Source: Luteimonas sp. MC1750 (lineage in GTDB: Bacteria; Pseudomonadota; Gammaproteobacteria; Xanthomonadales; Xanthomonadaceae). Taken from it: a DNA stretch of 64,000 nucleotides. Where the stretch lies: assembly GCF_016615955.1 (NCBI RefSeq), contig NZ_CP067113.1, positions 2,170,001 through 2,234,000 of the forward strand, in the 5' to 3' direction. The notes beneath the pieces were generated by a model. The model saw nothing but the letters and a program-made list of their open reading frames with translations. It was not told the origin of the DNA and did not search any database. Both the position numbers and the translations under genes were made by a program. Positions 26,826-37,859 of the stretch are shown here, in pieces; within the stretch, counting starts at the first letter, position 1; the number at the start of each line of letters is the position of its first letter.

Positions 26826-27227
26826 TCACGCCGGCTGGCGGGCCGCCGCGGCGTGGGTCAGGCGCAGGTTGAGCAGGTGCGCGCCGGCGATCATCAGGCC
26901 GCCGACGGTCATCAGTCCGGCGTGCAGCGGGCCATGGTCATGCAGCGGGCTGAAGGCACCCACCCAGACCAGGGCCAGGCCTGGGACCAGCAGCATCCAG
27001 GCGCGGAACGCGCGGTGCCGCCGCCAGCCGATGGCCAGCGTCGTGCAGCCCAGCAGGGTCGCGAACACCGTCACCGCCTGGTCGATGTCGACCCAGCCAC
27101 CCGCCGACAGCCCCAGCGTCGGCATCAGCGCGAGCACCAGCGGCAGCAGCGCGCAGTGCAGCGCGCACAGGAAGGACGCGGCGAAGCCGATCCGGTCGGC
27201 TCTCTTGAGCTTGCACGTTGAGGCCAT
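26826..27227 (-). CDS. MerC-domain inner-membrane protein
   Basis: A 133-residue protein with four predicted transmembrane segments, starting MASTCKLKRADRIGFAASFLCALHCALLPLV. The CALHC motif in the first helix and overall topology match the MerC family (mercury or other thiophilic metal transporters). Here it sits divergent from a His-rich TonB receptor with a Zur-like operator in the shared 48-base gap, so a zinc-linked role is more likely than mercury. The start at 27227 was chosen to avoid running through the operator and receptor start. Confidence 0.8.
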   Translation of the reverse strand: MASTCKLKRADRIGFAASFLCALHCALLPLVLALMPTLGLSAGGWVDIDQAVTVFATLLGCTTLAIGWRRHRAFRAWMLLVPGLALVWVGAFSPLHDHGPLHAGLMTVGGLMIAGAHLLNLRLTHAAAARQPA

Positions 27228-27248
27228 GACGTTGGTTGGGTGGCGTCG

Positions 27249-27271
27249 GAGATGAAACAATATAACATTCC
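27249..27271. promoter_or_regulatory. Putative Zur operator
   Basis: A 23-base site aligns to the gamma-proteobacterial Zur box. The right half TATAACATTCC matches consensus TATAACATTTC at 10 of 11 positions. The left half GAGATGAAACA matches GAAATGTTATA at 7 of 11. It occupies the gap between the divergent MerC-like gene and the ZnuD-like receptor gene, and a Fur-family gene lies 4.5 kb away. It ends only 4 bases before the chosen receptor ATG, so that start may be wrong or the transcript nearly leaderless. Confidence 0.75.
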
Positions 27272-27275
27272 ACCA

Positions 27276-29651
<2,376 letters not shown>

Positions 29652-29745
29652 GCCGCCGCCCGCCCGGGAGGGGCGTGCCCATGCCGCCGGTGCCCGTGTC
29701 CGAAAACGGCGAGTCCCGGCTGGCGGCCGGTGCTAGCCTCGGTCA

Positions 29746-31287
29746 ATGCCCCAGCCCGCCCTGCCATCGCCGCAGACCTGTGACCAGGCACGTCGCAGCC
29801 GCGACCCGCGCTTCGACGGGCTGTTCTTCACCGCCGTCCACAGCACCCGCATCTACTGCCGCCCGGTCTGCCCGGCCCCGTATGCGAAGCGGGTGAGCTA
29901 CTTCGCCAACGCCGCCGCCGCGGAGGCCGCCGGCTATCGCCCATGCCTGCGTTGCCGCCCGGAGCTGTCGCCGTCCGACGGCGCGTGGCGCCGCGGCGAT
30001 GCCGCGATCGCGCGCGCACTCGCGCTGATCGACCAGGGCGCGCTGGCCGGGGCGCCGCTCTCGGCGCTCGCGGGGCGCGTGGGCCTGGGCGAGCGCCAGC
30101 TGCGCCGCCTGTTCGTGGAGCGCCTGGGCGCGCCGCCGGTGGGCGTGCACGGCACGCGCCGCCTGCTGTTCGCCAAGCAGCTGCTCACCGAAACCGCGCT
30201 GCCGATCACCGAGGTCGCCCTGGCCGCAGGCTTCGGCAGCCTGCGCCGCTTCAACACCACCTTCCGCGACGCCTACCGCATGGCGCCCCGCGACCTCCGC
30301 CGGCAGCCCGGCGCCGCCGCGCGCGCGGGTGGCGACACGTTGGCGCTGCGCCTGGGCTACCGCCCGCCCTACGACTTCGCGGCGATGCTCGACTTCCTGC
30401 GCGGCCGCGCCCTGCCCGGAATCGAACGCGTGGATGCCGGCGGCTACGCGCGCGTCATCGGCGGCCCCGGAGGCGCGAACGGCTGGCTGCGGGTCTCCCA
30501 ATGGCCGGCGGAGCATGCGCTGAAGCTGGAGCTGCACGCGCCGCTGGCATCGCGCCTGCTCGACATCGTGCAGCGGCTGCGGCGCATGTTCGACCTTGAT
30601 GCCGACCCGGAGGTGATCTCCAGCGCGCTGTCGTCGGATCCACGCCTCGCGCCCCTGCTCCGGGCGCGACCCGGGCTGCGCCTGCCCAGTGGCTGGGACG
30701 GCTTCGAGGTCGCGGTCCGCGCCGTGCTCGGCCAGCAGGTCAGCGTGACCGCGGCACGGACCTTGGCGACCCGGCTCGCGCAGCGCTATGGCGAGGCCCT
30801 GGGCGCGCCATTCGGTGACGGACTCGAACGCGTGTTCCCGACGCCGGAGGCCCTGGTGGACGCCGATCTCGGCTCGATCGGCCTCACCCGCGCCCGCGCC
30901 GACACCCTCCGCGGAATGGCCGCGGCGCTGCTCGACGGTCGCGTCGACTTCAATCCGGAGCGTCCGCTCGACGCCTTCGTCGCGCGCTGGGTCGCCCTGC
31001 CCGGCATTGGACCGTGGACGGCGCAGTACATCGCCCTGCGCGCGCTGGGCCACCCGGACGCATTCCCGGCAGGCGACCTGGTGCTGCGCAAGGCGCTCGC
31101 CGACAACGGCGGCGCACTGTCGGAAAAGGCCGCCGCGGCGCGCGCCGAGCGCTGGCGGCCGTGGCGCGCCTACGCGGTGATCCACCTCTGGAAAGAGGCC
31201 ATGCCGACACCTGCCGTGAACGCTTCCGCGCCACGTCCGGCACTGCGCCCCGCCCGTCCCCGGCGCCCGATACGAGGAACCCCCTGA
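29746..31287 (+). CDS. alkA: Ada-AlkA fusion: DNA-3-methyladenine glycosylase II with Ada-type regulator
   Basis: A 513-residue multidomain repair protein. Residues 1-75 are the Ada zinc domain with Cys38, Cys42, Cys67 and Cys70 ([17 protein letters not shown]), where methyl transfer from phosphotriesters occurs. Residues about 85-185 are an AraC-type HTH ([24 protein letters not shown]). Residues 195-470 are AlkA N-domain and HhH-GPD glycosylase ([27 protein letters not shown] with catalytic Asp). It likely senses DNA methylation and excises 3-alkylpurines. Its TGA overlaps the ATG of the following methyltransferase, giving a coupled pair equivalent to split Ada functions. Confidence 0.93.
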   Translation: MPQPALPSPQTCDQARRSRDPRFDGLFFTAVHSTRIYCRPVCPAPYAKRVSYFANAAAAEAAGYRPCLRCRPELSPSDGAWRRGDAAIARALALIDQGALAGAPLSALAGRVGLGERQLRRLFVERLGAPPVGVHGTRRLLFAKQLLTETALPITEVALAAGFGSLRRFNTTFRDAYRMAPRDLRRQPGAAARAGGDTLALRLGYRPPYDFAAMLDFLRGRALPGIERVDAGGYARVIGGPGGANGWLRVSQWPAEHALKLELHAPLASRLLDIVQRLRRMFDLDADPEVISSALSSDPRLAPLLRARPGLRLPSGWDGFEVAVRAVLGQQVSVTAARTLATRLAQRYGEALGAPFGDGLERVFPTPEALVDADLGSIGLTRARADTLRGMAAALLDGRVDFNPERPLDAFVARWVALPGIGPWTAQYIALRALGHPDAFPAGDLVLRKALADNGGALSEKAAAARAERWRPWRAYAVIHLWKEAMPTPAVNASAPRPALRPARPRRPIRGTP

Positions 31288-31808
31288 TGCCCAGCACCAC
31301 CTTCATGCACCTGGACACGCCGATCGGCGTGCTCACCCTGGTCGCGGACGACACCGGCCTGCGCCGCATCGACTTTCCCCCGCCGCGTCCGCCACCGCCC
31401 GGACAGGACTGGACCGAAGGCAGCAACGACGTGCTGGTGCAGACCGTCCGCCAGCTCGAGGAGTACTTCGCAGGCACGCGCCAGGCCTTCGACCTGCCGC
31501 TGTCGCCCCATGGCACCGGCTTCCAGCGCGAGGTGTGGTCCACCCTGGCGCAGATCCCCTATGGCGCCACCTGGAGCTATCGCGACCTTGCCCAGCGCAT
31601 CGGGCGACCGTCGGCCATGCGCGCCGTCGGGGCCGCGAACGGCCGCAATCCGCTGCCGATCGTGCTGCCCTGCCACCGCGTGATCGGCGCCAACGGTGCG
31701 CTCACCGGATTCGGCGGCGGACTGCCGACCAAGGCCTTCCTGCTGCGGCTGGAGGGTTCGCTGCCCGCCGGCAGCGAGGACCTGTTCCCCGCCGCAGTGG
31801 CACGCTAG
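31287..31808 (+). CDS. ogt: Methylated-DNA--protein-cysteine methyltransferase
   Basis: A 173-residue suicide methyltransferase repairing O6-methylguanine. The active site is LPCHRVIG with Cys129. Upstream motifs [24 protein letters not shown] and [14 protein letters not shown] are typical of the Ogt/MGMT DNA-binding domain. It starts within the stop codon of the Ada-AlkA gene, so the two are translated together. It converges with zur, overlapping it by 4 bases. Confidence 0.95.
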   Translation: MPSTTFMHLDTPIGVLTLVADDTGLRRIDFPPPRPPPPGQDWTEGSNDVLVQTVRQLEEYFAGTRQAFDLPLSPHGTGFQREVWSTLAQIPYGATWSYRDLAQRIGRPSAMRAVGAANGRNPLPIVLPCHRVIGANGALTGFGGGLPTKAFLLRLEGSLPAGSEDLFPAAVAR

Positions 31809-32305
31809 CGGGCGATCCCCTCGTTGGCCGCACAGTCGCGGCAGGTGCCGTGCACTTCCAGGGTCTGCGCCCGCGGCTGGAACCCCAGCGCGCGCGCGCG
31901 CTCATCCAGCGCCGCGACGATCTTGCTGTCCTCCAGCTCCACCGCCGCATGGCAGGTATCGCAGATCAGGAACGGAACGGAATGCTGGGCGGTGCTCGGG
32001 TGGTGGCAGGCGACGAAGGCGTTGACCGACTGCAGCTTGTGGATGAACCCGTTGGCCAGCAGGAAATCGAGCGCGCGGTAGACCGTCGGAGGCCCCGCGG
32101 CGCCGGGACCGCCACCCTCGCGTACCCGGTCCAGCAGGTCATAGGCCTTGATCGGCTGCTCGGCCTCGGCGATCAGGCCCAGCACATGCGCGCGGATCGG
32201 CGTCAGGCGCAGGCCACGCTCGCGGCAGGCGCGCTCGACCGCGTCCACGAAGGCGGCGCCGTCGTGGACATGGTGCTTGGGATCGGTGCAGGCATGCGTG
32301 GGCAT
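31805..32305 (-). CDS. zur: Fur-family transcriptional regulator, probable Zur
   Basis: A 166-residue Fur-family metalloregulator: winged helix ([50 protein letters not shown]), the metal-sensing [15 protein letters not shown] region, and two CxxC pairs (CDTC, CRDC) forming the structural zinc site. The [14 protein letters not shown] and DLL-type features favour Zur over Fur, as do the nearby Zur box and ZnuD-like receptor. It would repress zinc-uptake genes when zinc is plentiful. The ATG at 32305 ([16 protein letters not shown]) was chosen over one at 32404. Confidence 0.88.
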   Translation of the reverse strand: MPTHACTDPKHHVHDGAAFVDAVERACRERGLRLTPIRAHVLGLIAEAEQPIKAYDLLDRVREGGGPGAAGPPTVYRALDFLLANGFIHKLQSVNAFVACHHPSTAQHSVPFLICDTCHAAVELEDSKIVAALDERARALGFQPRAQTLEVHGTCRDCAANEGIAR

Positions 32306-32420
32306 GCCAACGATGATGGTGCCGAACAGGTGGGGACTCAAGCCGCACGGCCATTGCCATCGCACCGGCTGACATCGCAAGCGTCCGTCTCCCGCGGGCC
32401 TCACCGGCTGTGATCACCAG

Positions 32421-32546
32421 CTGTGGGAGCCGCTATAGCGGCGATCGCCGCGCGACGGAACAGGTCGGACACCCGCGCCAGTCGCGGCCATGGCCGCTCC
32501 TGCATCGGGAGTGCGCGGCCGATCGCGGCCATGGCCGCTCCTACAG
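32421..32546. repeat. REP-like palindromic repeats (3 units)
   Basis: Three copies of a short imperfect palindrome built on GGGAGCGGCTAYAGCCGC, one forward (32421-32445) and two reversed (32481-32503 and 32521-32546), fill most of the gap between zur and gltX. They resemble the GTRG-type REP sequences of Stenotrophomonas and Pseudomonas. No RAYT transposase is present in the window. Confidence 0.75.
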
Positions 32547-32552
32547 GTGGGG

Positions 32553-33953
32553 TCAGGCGGGGATGCGCGCGATCGCGGCGTCGATGCGCGCCAGGGCTTC
32601 ATCGCGGCCGGCCAGATAGACCGTGTGCGCGATGTCCGGGCTCACCTGGGTGCCGGTGATCGCCACCCGCAGCGGCTGCGCGACTTTGCCCATGCCGAGG
32701 CCCAGGGTTTCCGCCGTGGCCTGCAGGGCTTCGGCGATGGCTTCGACCGACCAGCCCGTCAGGGCCTCGAGGCGATGGCGGGCTTCGGCCAGCGGCGCCT
32801 GCGCCTCGGACTTGAGGTGCTTGGCCACGGCCTTGTCGTCGTAATCGGTGAGCGGCTGGTACCAGACGGCGGCGCGTTCGGCCATCTCTTTCAGCGTCTG
32901 CACGCGATCGCGTAGGGCGAGCACGACGTCGGCCGGCGCAGGCCCGGCGGCGAGGTCGTAGCCGGCGTCGCGCAGGTGCCACTCCAGGTGCTTCGCGACA
33001 TCCTCAGGCGCGTCGTCCTTCAGGTACTGCTGGTTCAGCCAGCCCAGCTTGGCCATGTCCAGGCGCGCGGCCTTTGCATTGACGTTCTTGAGGTCGAACA
33101 ATTGCTGCATCTCGTCGATCGAGAAGATCTCCTGGTCGCCGTGCGACCAGCCCAGCCGCACGAGGTAGTTCAGCAGCGCGTGAGGCAGGTAGCCGGCGTC
33201 GCGGTACTGCATGACGTCGGCGGCGCCGGTGCGCTTCGACAGCTTGGCGCCCTGCTCATCGAGGATCATCGGCAGGTGCGAGAACGCCGGCACCTCGGCG
33301 CCCAGCGCGCGGTAGATGTTGATCTGCCTCGGGGTGTTGTTGACGTGGTCGTCGCCGCGGACGACGTCGGTGATGCCCATGTCGAGGTCGTCGACGACGA
33401 CCGCGAAGTTGTAGGTCGGGTAGCCGTCCGGACGGAAGATCACCAGGTCGTCGAGTTCGGCGTTGCTGATCTCGATGCGGCCCTTGACCTTGTCCTCCCA
33501 GGCGACCACGCCGTCGAGCGGGTTCTTCAGGCGGATCACGCGGTTAAGATCGTCGCGGTACGGCGCGCCCTGCTCGCGGTAGGCGCCGTTGTAGCGCGGC
33601 TTGTCGCCCTTGGCCATGGCGGCCTCGCGCATGGCGTCGAGCTCGTTCTTCGACTCGTAGGCGTAATAGGCCTGCCCGGCAGCCACCAGCTGCTCGGCCA
33701 CTTCGCGATAGCGCTCCACGCGCGAGGTCTGGTAGATCGGGCCCTCATCGTAGTCGAGGCCCAGCCAGTCCATGGCTTCAAGGATCGCGTCGATCGCGGC
33801 CTGGGTGCTGCGCTCGCGGTCGGTGTCCTCGATGCGCAGGATGAAGCTGCCACCGTGGCGGCGCGCCTCCAGCCAGCAGTACAGGGCGGTGCGGGCGCCG
33901 CCGATGTGCAGGTAGCCGGTGGGGCTGGGGGCGAAGCGGGTGCGGACGGTCAT
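32553..33953 (-). CDS. gltX: Glutamate--tRNA ligase
   Basis: A 466-residue class I aminoacyl-tRNA synthetase charging tRNA-Glu. It begins [22 protein letters not shown] (HIGH-type motif, residues 15-18) and has [27 protein letters not shown] and the KLSKRTGA form of KMSKS near residue 240. The C-terminal anticodon-binding helices are complete. Length matches the family. It is flanked by REP-like repeats on both sides and appears monocistronic. Confidence 0.96.
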   Translation of the reverse strand: MTVRTRFAPSPTGYLHIGGARTALYCWLEARRHGGSFILRIEDTDRERSTQAAIDAILEAMDWLGLDYDEGPIYQTSRVERYREVAEQLVAAGQAYYAYESKNELDAMREAAMAKGDKPRYNGAYREQGAPYRDDLNRVIRLKNPLDGVVAWEDKVKGRIEISNAELDDLVIFRPDGYPTYNFAVVVDDLDMGITDVVRGDDHVNNTPRQINIYRALGAEVPAFSHLPMILDEQGAKLSKRTGAADVMQYRDAGYLPHALLNYLVRLGWSHGDQEIFSIDEMQQLFDLKNVNAKAARLDMAKLGWLNQQYLKDDAPEDVAKHLEWHLRDAGYDLAAGPAPADVVLALRDRVQTLKEMAERAAVWYQPLTDYDDKAVAKHLKSEAQAPLAEARHRLEALTGWSVEAIAEALQATAETLGLGMGKVAQPLRVAITGTQVSPDIAHTVYLAGRDEALARIDAAIARIPA

Positions 33954-34034
33954 GGCATCGTGGACTGGCTCGGATGACCGGACATTTTAGGTGCTTCCCT
34001 CAACCGCGGGGAGATGCGCCGGCCGGCGGCACGC

Positions 34035-34112
34035 CTGTGGGAGCGGCTACGGCCGCGATCCTGTCGGAGCGGCTACAGCCGCCATCCTGTGGGAGCGGCT
34101 ACAGCCGCGATC
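34035..34112. repeat. Tandem array of three 26-bp REP-like units
   Basis: Three directly repeated 26-base units (34035-34060, 34061-34086, 34087-34112) abut with no spacer. Each has the form CTGTGGGAGCGGCTAC followed by GCCGCGATC-like sequence. The units differ at a few bases only. This array starts the 662-base gene-free gap between gltX and lpxH; the rest holds two long palindromes and another REP unit. Confidence 0.85.
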
Positions 34113-34167
34113 GGTGACGCCGCCAGGTTCGTCGCTGCGAGGAAGCGGCTCCGTCATGCACCTCGCT

Positions 34168-34282
34168 GCCCGTCCCGCACACAGGGGGTGTGCTCCCCCG
34201 TCCTGTCCGCGTCCTGCTCCCAAGGCCCGCCGCCGGCCATCCATGGCCGGCTGTCCGCACACCCCCTGTGCGCGGGACGGGC
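34168..34282. repeat. Long palindromic element, copy 1 (forward)
   Basis: Two 26-base arms (34168-34193 and 34257-34282) are complementary at 25 of 26 positions. The 63-base interior contains an inner dyad (GCCGGCCAT / ATGGCCGGC) and a GTCCGCGTCCTGCT block. The same design, with different but still complementary arm bases, recurs at 58940-59055, and reversed copies lie at 34453-34570 and 59194-59308. It is non-coding; overlapping ORFs are artefacts of the repeat. Confidence 0.85.
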
Positions 34283-34367
34283 TGTGGCATTTCTCGGCTT
34301 CGGCTTGAAACGCGACCGCAATTGCAACAGTCAACGACCACATCCGACGCCACATGATGAGCGAAGC

Positions 34368-34393
34368 GATCGCGGCTGTAGCCGCTCCTACAG
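34368..34393. repeat. REP-like unit, reverse orientation
   Basis: A single 26-base unit (GATCGCGGCTGTAGCCGCTC followed by CTACAG), the reverse complement of the array at 34035-34112, lies between the two long palindromes. Confidence 0.75.
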
Positions 34394-34452
34394 GGGAAGC
34401 GGCGGCGAGCGGCGAGTGGCTGGTTCTCCTTCCAGACCGCGAGAGAGGTGGT

Positions 34453-34570
34453 GCCCGGCGCGGGCGCAGGAGGGGATGCCCAGAGCCGGCCATGGAAGGC
34501 CGGCGGCCGGAACTGGAAGCAGGACAGCGCAAATTCCGGCTGGACATCCGCTCCTGCGTCCGCGCCGGGC
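34453..34570. repeat. Long palindromic element, copy 2 (reverse)
   Basis: Two 31-base arms (34453-34483 and 34540-34570) pair at 28 of 31 positions. The interior carries GAGCCGGCCATGG...GGCCGGCGGCC and AAGCAGGAC, the reverse complement of the core of copy 1. With copy 1 it forms an inverted pair about 170 bases apart, ending 45 bases before lpxH. Confidence 0.82.
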
Positions 34571-34615
34571 GGCCGAACCCGAAAGGGAGCAGCGCCGTGG
34601 ATCTACAATCAGGCG

Positions 34616-35356
34616 ATGACGACGCTTTTCATCTCGGACCTGCACCTGGATCCGGAACGGCCGGGGATCACCCGGCTGTTCGGGGAGTTCATCGACGGCG
34701 AGGCGCGTGGCGCGGACGCCCTGTATATCCTCGGCGACCTGTTCGAGGCCTGGGTCGGCGACGACGATCCCTCGGACACGGGTGCGTTCGTGGCGGACAG
34801 GCTGCGCGCGCTCGCGGACGCCGGCGTGCCGGTGTTCTTCATGCACGGCAACCGGGACTTCCTGCTGGGCGCGGACTACGCGCGGCGCGCGGGCATGACC
34901 CTGCTGGTGGATCCGGCGGTCGTCGACCTGCACGGACGGCGCGCGCTGCTGATGCACGGCGACACTTTGTGCACCGACGATCTCGCCTACCAGCAGTTCC
35001 GCGCCCAGACCCGCGACCCCGCGTGGCGGGCGCAGTTCCTCGCGCAACCGCTGGACGCCAGGCTCGCCTTCGCCCACCAGGCACGCGCCGCCAGCCAGGC
35101 CCGCCAGGGCGAACTGCGCGACGCCGGCACCATGGAAACGATCACCGACGTCGCACCCGAAGCCGTCGATGCCGCGTTCCGCACGCATGGCGTGGACCTG
35201 ATGATCCATGGCCACACCCACCGCCCTGCTGTGCATGCGCTCGCGGTCGACGGCCGCGCCTGCACGCGCGTCGTGCTGGGCGACTGGTACGAGCAGGGTT
35301 CGGTGCTGCGGGTGGAGGCCGGGAGGCTGGAGCTGCAGGCGTTGGGGACGCCGTAG
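34616..35356 (+). CDS. lpxH: UDP-2,3-diacylglucosamine diphosphatase
   Basis: A 246-residue calcineurin-like metallophosphoesterase that makes lipid X in lipid A biosynthesis at the inner-membrane surface. Motifs: [16 protein letters not shown] (Asp8, His10), [37 protein letters not shown] and [13 protein letters not shown], the full LpxH set. ATG 34616 gives the family N-terminus; the frame is open upstream through the palindromic repeat. Complete. Confidence 0.95.
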   Translation: MTTLFISDLHLDPERPGITRLFGEFIDGEARGADALYILGDLFEAWVGDDDPSDTGAFVADRLRALADAGVPVFFMHGNRDFLLGADYARRAGMTLLVDPAVVDLHGRRALLMHGDTLCTDDLAYQQFRAQTRDPAWRAQFLAQPLDARLAFAHQARAASQARQGELRDAGTMETITDVAPEAVDAAFRTHGVDLMIHGHTHRPAVHALAVDGRACTRVVLGDWYEQGSVLRVEAGRLELQALGTP

Positions 35357-35375
35357 CGCTGGGGCACCGAAGCGG

Positions 35376-35468
35376 CTGTAGGAGCGGCTAAAGCCGCGAT
35401 CCGGAGTGTCGCAATACCTGCGTGCCGCCGATCGCGGCTATAGCCGCTCCTACAGCCGCTCCTACAGG
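35376..35468. repeat. REP-like repeats, inverted pair plus partial unit
   Basis: A forward unit (35376-35401), a reversed unit (35430-35455) and a directly adjoining partial reversed unit (35456-35468, CCGCTCCTACAGG) lie between lpxH and the convergent DUF455 gene. The inverted pair could fold into one large hairpin acting as a shared 3' end for both genes. Confidence 0.75.
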
Positions 35469-35500
35469 CGCTCCGATCGTCCCCGGATGCGCTGTGGGCG

Positions 35501-36346
35501 TCAGCCGGCCAGTTGCTGCAGCGCCGCCAACTCGTCCTCGCTGAAACCCGCCGCACTGCGCGCATCGACGTTGAACGGCCCATGCAGCACCGCGCGCGCG
35601 TACTCGATGAGCAATTCGCGGAAACGCGGCTCCGGATCGATGCCTTCGCGTTCGCAGCACCAGCGGAACCACCGGCTGCCGGCGGCCACGTGCGCCACTT
35701 CCTCGCGCAGGATCACCTCGAGGATGTCGGCGGTGGCATGGTCGCCCAGCGCACGCAGCTTCACGATCATCCCGGGCGTCACGTCCAGGCCACGCGCCTC
35801 CAGCACCCGCGGCACCAGCGCCATGCGCGCCAGCACATCGTGCGCGGTCTTCTCGGCCATCTCCCACAGCCCGTTGTGCGCGTCGAACGCGCCGTAATCG
35901 AAGTCCATCGCCTGCAGTCGCGCGCGCAGCATCGTGAAGTGCCGCGCCTCGTCGTCGGCCACCATCACCCAGTCGGCGTAGTACCGCGCCGGCATGTCGC
36001 GGAAGCGGTAGACCGCGTCCCAGCCCAGGTCGATGGCGTTGAACTCGATGTGGGCGATGGCGTGGATGAACGCCGCGCGGCCTTCGTCGGTGCCGAAGCC
36101 GCGCCGTGGCAGCTCGCGCGGATGCACCAGGCGCGGGCGCGGCGGCCGGCCGGGCATGCGGATCGGCTCGGGCCCCGCCGCGTCGCCGGCGCCGCCATGG
36201 CCGTCGGCACCGGCCGCGCGACCGGTGTCGACACTCAGCGCGCCCCCGCGGAACGCCGCCGCGATCGCGTGCGTCATCGCAACCTTGTCGTCGGGCGACG
36301 CCGCGTCGAGGCACGCGCGCGCGGCGTCGAACAGCGAACCCGCCAT
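35501..36346 (-). CDS. DUF455 ferritin-like protein
   Basis: A 281-residue soluble protein of the DUF455 family with a ferritin-like four-helix core. Candidate di-iron ligands: AIAHIEFNAIDLGWD, VADDEARHFTMLR (ExxH) and LREEVAHVAAGSRWF (EExxH). The family is related to non-haem di-iron oxygenases, but its substrate is not established here. It begins 4 bases after purF ends, so it is probably co-transcribed with it. The ATG at 36346 gives MAGSLFDAARACLDAA; longer upstream frames overlap purF. Confidence 0.85.
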   Translation of the reverse strand: MAGSLFDAARACLDAASPDDKVAMTHAIAAAFRGGALSVDTGRAAGADGHGGAGDAAGPEPIRMPGRPPRPRLVHPRELPRRGFGTDEGRAAFIHAIAHIEFNAIDLGWDAVYRFRDMPARYYADWVMVADDEARHFTMLRARLQAMDFDYGAFDAHNGLWEMAEKTAHDVLARMALVPRVLEARGLDVTPGMIVKLRALGDHATADILEVILREEVAHVAAGSRWFRWCCEREGIDPEPRFRELLIEYARAVLHGPFNVDARSAAGFSEDELAALQQLAG

Positions 36347-36350
36347 CGGC

Positions 36351-37823
36351 TCAGGCGCCCGCGCGGCGCGACGTCTTCGCCTCGTCCGAGCGCAGCTGGC
36401 GCAGGCTGTCGAAATAGCCCGGCTCGATCCCGGTGACGTACTCGCCGCTGAAGCAGGAGCTGTCGAAGCGCCGCCCCGGGAATTTGTGCCCGGCCACCGC
36501 GGCCTCGAGGTCGGCCAGGTCCTGGTAGACCAGCCAGTCGCAGCCCAGCAGCGCTTCGATCTCCTTCTCGCTGCGGCCGTTGGCCACCAGTTCCTCCACC
36601 GACGGCATGTCGATGCCGTAGACGTTGGGATGGCGCACCGGCGGCGCGGCCGAGGCCAGGTAGACCTTGCGCGCACCGGCGTCGCGCGCCATCTGCACGA
36701 TCTGCTTCGAGGTCGTGCCGCGGACGATCGAATCGTCCACCAGCAGCACCACGCGGTTGCGGAATTCCAGCGGGATCGCGTTGAGCTTGCGCTTGACCGA
36801 CTTCGCGCGCTCGCCCTGCCCCGGCATGATGAAGGTGCGGCCGACGTAGCGGTTCTTGACGAAGCCCTCGCGGTATTTCACCCCGAGCACGTTCGCCAGC
36901 TCCATCGCCGAATCGCGCGAGGTGTCCGGGATCGGGATCACCACGTCGATGTCGTGCCCGGGCCACTCGCGCAGGATCTTTTCGCCCAGCGTCACGCCCA
37001 TGCGCATGCGCGCCTTGTGCACCGAGATGTTCTCGATCATCGAATCCGGGCGCGCGAAGTACACGTACTCGAAGATGCAGGGCGCGTGCTCGGCGGGCTC
37101 CGCGCACTGGCGCGCATGCAGTTCGCCGCGCGCGGTGATGACGATGCCTTCGCCCGGCTCGACGTCGCGCACGCGCTCGAAGCCGAGGATGTCCAGCGCC
37201 ACCGACTCCGAGGCCACGGCGTACTCGGTGCCGGCTTCGACGTCGCGCCGGCCAAGCACCAGCGGGCGGATCCCGTTCGGATCGCGGAACGCGACCAGGC
37301 CCAGGCCCAGCACCAGCGCGACGGCGGCGTAGCCGCCACGGGCGCGGCGATGCAGCCCTTCCACCGCGTTGAGCGCCGCCTCCGGCGTCAGCGCGCGCTG
37401 TCCGTCCAGCTCGTGCGCGAACACGTTGAGCAGGACCTCCGAGTCCGACTCGGTATTGATGTTGCGGCGGTCGGTCTCGAACACGGCGCGACGCAGCTCG
37501 TCGGTGTTGACCAGGTTGCCGTTGTGCGCGAGTGCGATGCCATAGGGCGAGTTGACGTAGAACGGCTGCGCCTCGTCGCTGCCCTCGCTGCCGGCGGTCG
37601 GATAGCGGCAATGGCCGATGCCGACGCGGCCGTCGAGCAGGGCCATCGCCTCGGCGTCGAACACGTCGCGCACCAGGCCGTTGCCCTTGTGCACGCGCAG
37701 GCGCGTGCCCTTGCCGGTGGCGATGCCGGCCGCATCCTGCCCGCGATGCTGCAGCACGGTCAGACCGTCATACAGCGCGGCTGCGACTTCAGTGGTTCCG
37801 ACGATGCCGACGATGCCGCACAT
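36351..37823 (-). CDS. purF: Amidophosphoribosyltransferase
   Basis: A 490-residue enzyme catalysing the first step of de novo purine synthesis (PRPP plus glutamine to phosphoribosylamine). It begins [20 protein letters not shown] with the Cys1 nucleophile of the class II glutamine amidotransferase domain after Met removal, and has [13 protein letters not shown] and [10 protein letters not shown]. The phosphoribosyltransferase domain has [20 protein letters not shown]. Length is typical. It is 36 bases after the DedD-like gene; cvpA, usually found between them, is missing. Confidence 0.96.
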   Translation of the reverse strand: MCGIVGIVGTTEVAAALYDGLTVLQHRGQDAAGIATGKGTRLRVHKGNGLVRDVFDAEAMALLDGRVGIGHCRYPTAGSEGSDEAQPFYVNSPYGIALAHNGNLVNTDELRRAVFETDRRNINTESDSEVLLNVFAHELDGQRALTPEAALNAVEGLHRRARGGYAAVALVLGLGLVAFRDPNGIRPLVLGRRDVEAGTEYAVASESVALDILGFERVRDVEPGEGIVITARGELHARQCAEPAEHAPCIFEYVYFARPDSMIENISVHKARMRMGVTLGEKILREWPGHDIDVVIPIPDTSRDSAMELANVLGVKYREGFVKNRYVGRTFIMPGQGERAKSVKRKLNAIPLEFRNRVVLLVDDSIVRGTTSKQIVQMARDAGARKVYLASAAPPVRHPNVYGIDMPSVEELVANGRSEKEIEALLGCDWLVYQDLADLEAAVAGHKFPGRRFDSSCFSGEYVTGIEPGYFDSLRQLRSDEAKTSRRAGA

Positions 37824-37859
37824 GAGCTGGTTTCCGGGTGTCAGTTGGAGCGGGGGGAA

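Noticed and set aside
26826..27227. Mercury-resistance determinant
   Set aside because: No merA, merT, merP or merR is present, and the divergent partner and operator point to zinc.
34035..34112. CRISPR array
   Set aside because: Units abut without unique spacers and are internally palindromic; no cas gene is nearby.
34354..34615. ORFs reading through the palindromic elements (also 58962-59570)
   Set aside because: The translations are set by the repeat cores, lack ribosome sites and occur in both orientations of the element. The DNA is better explained as non-coding repeats.
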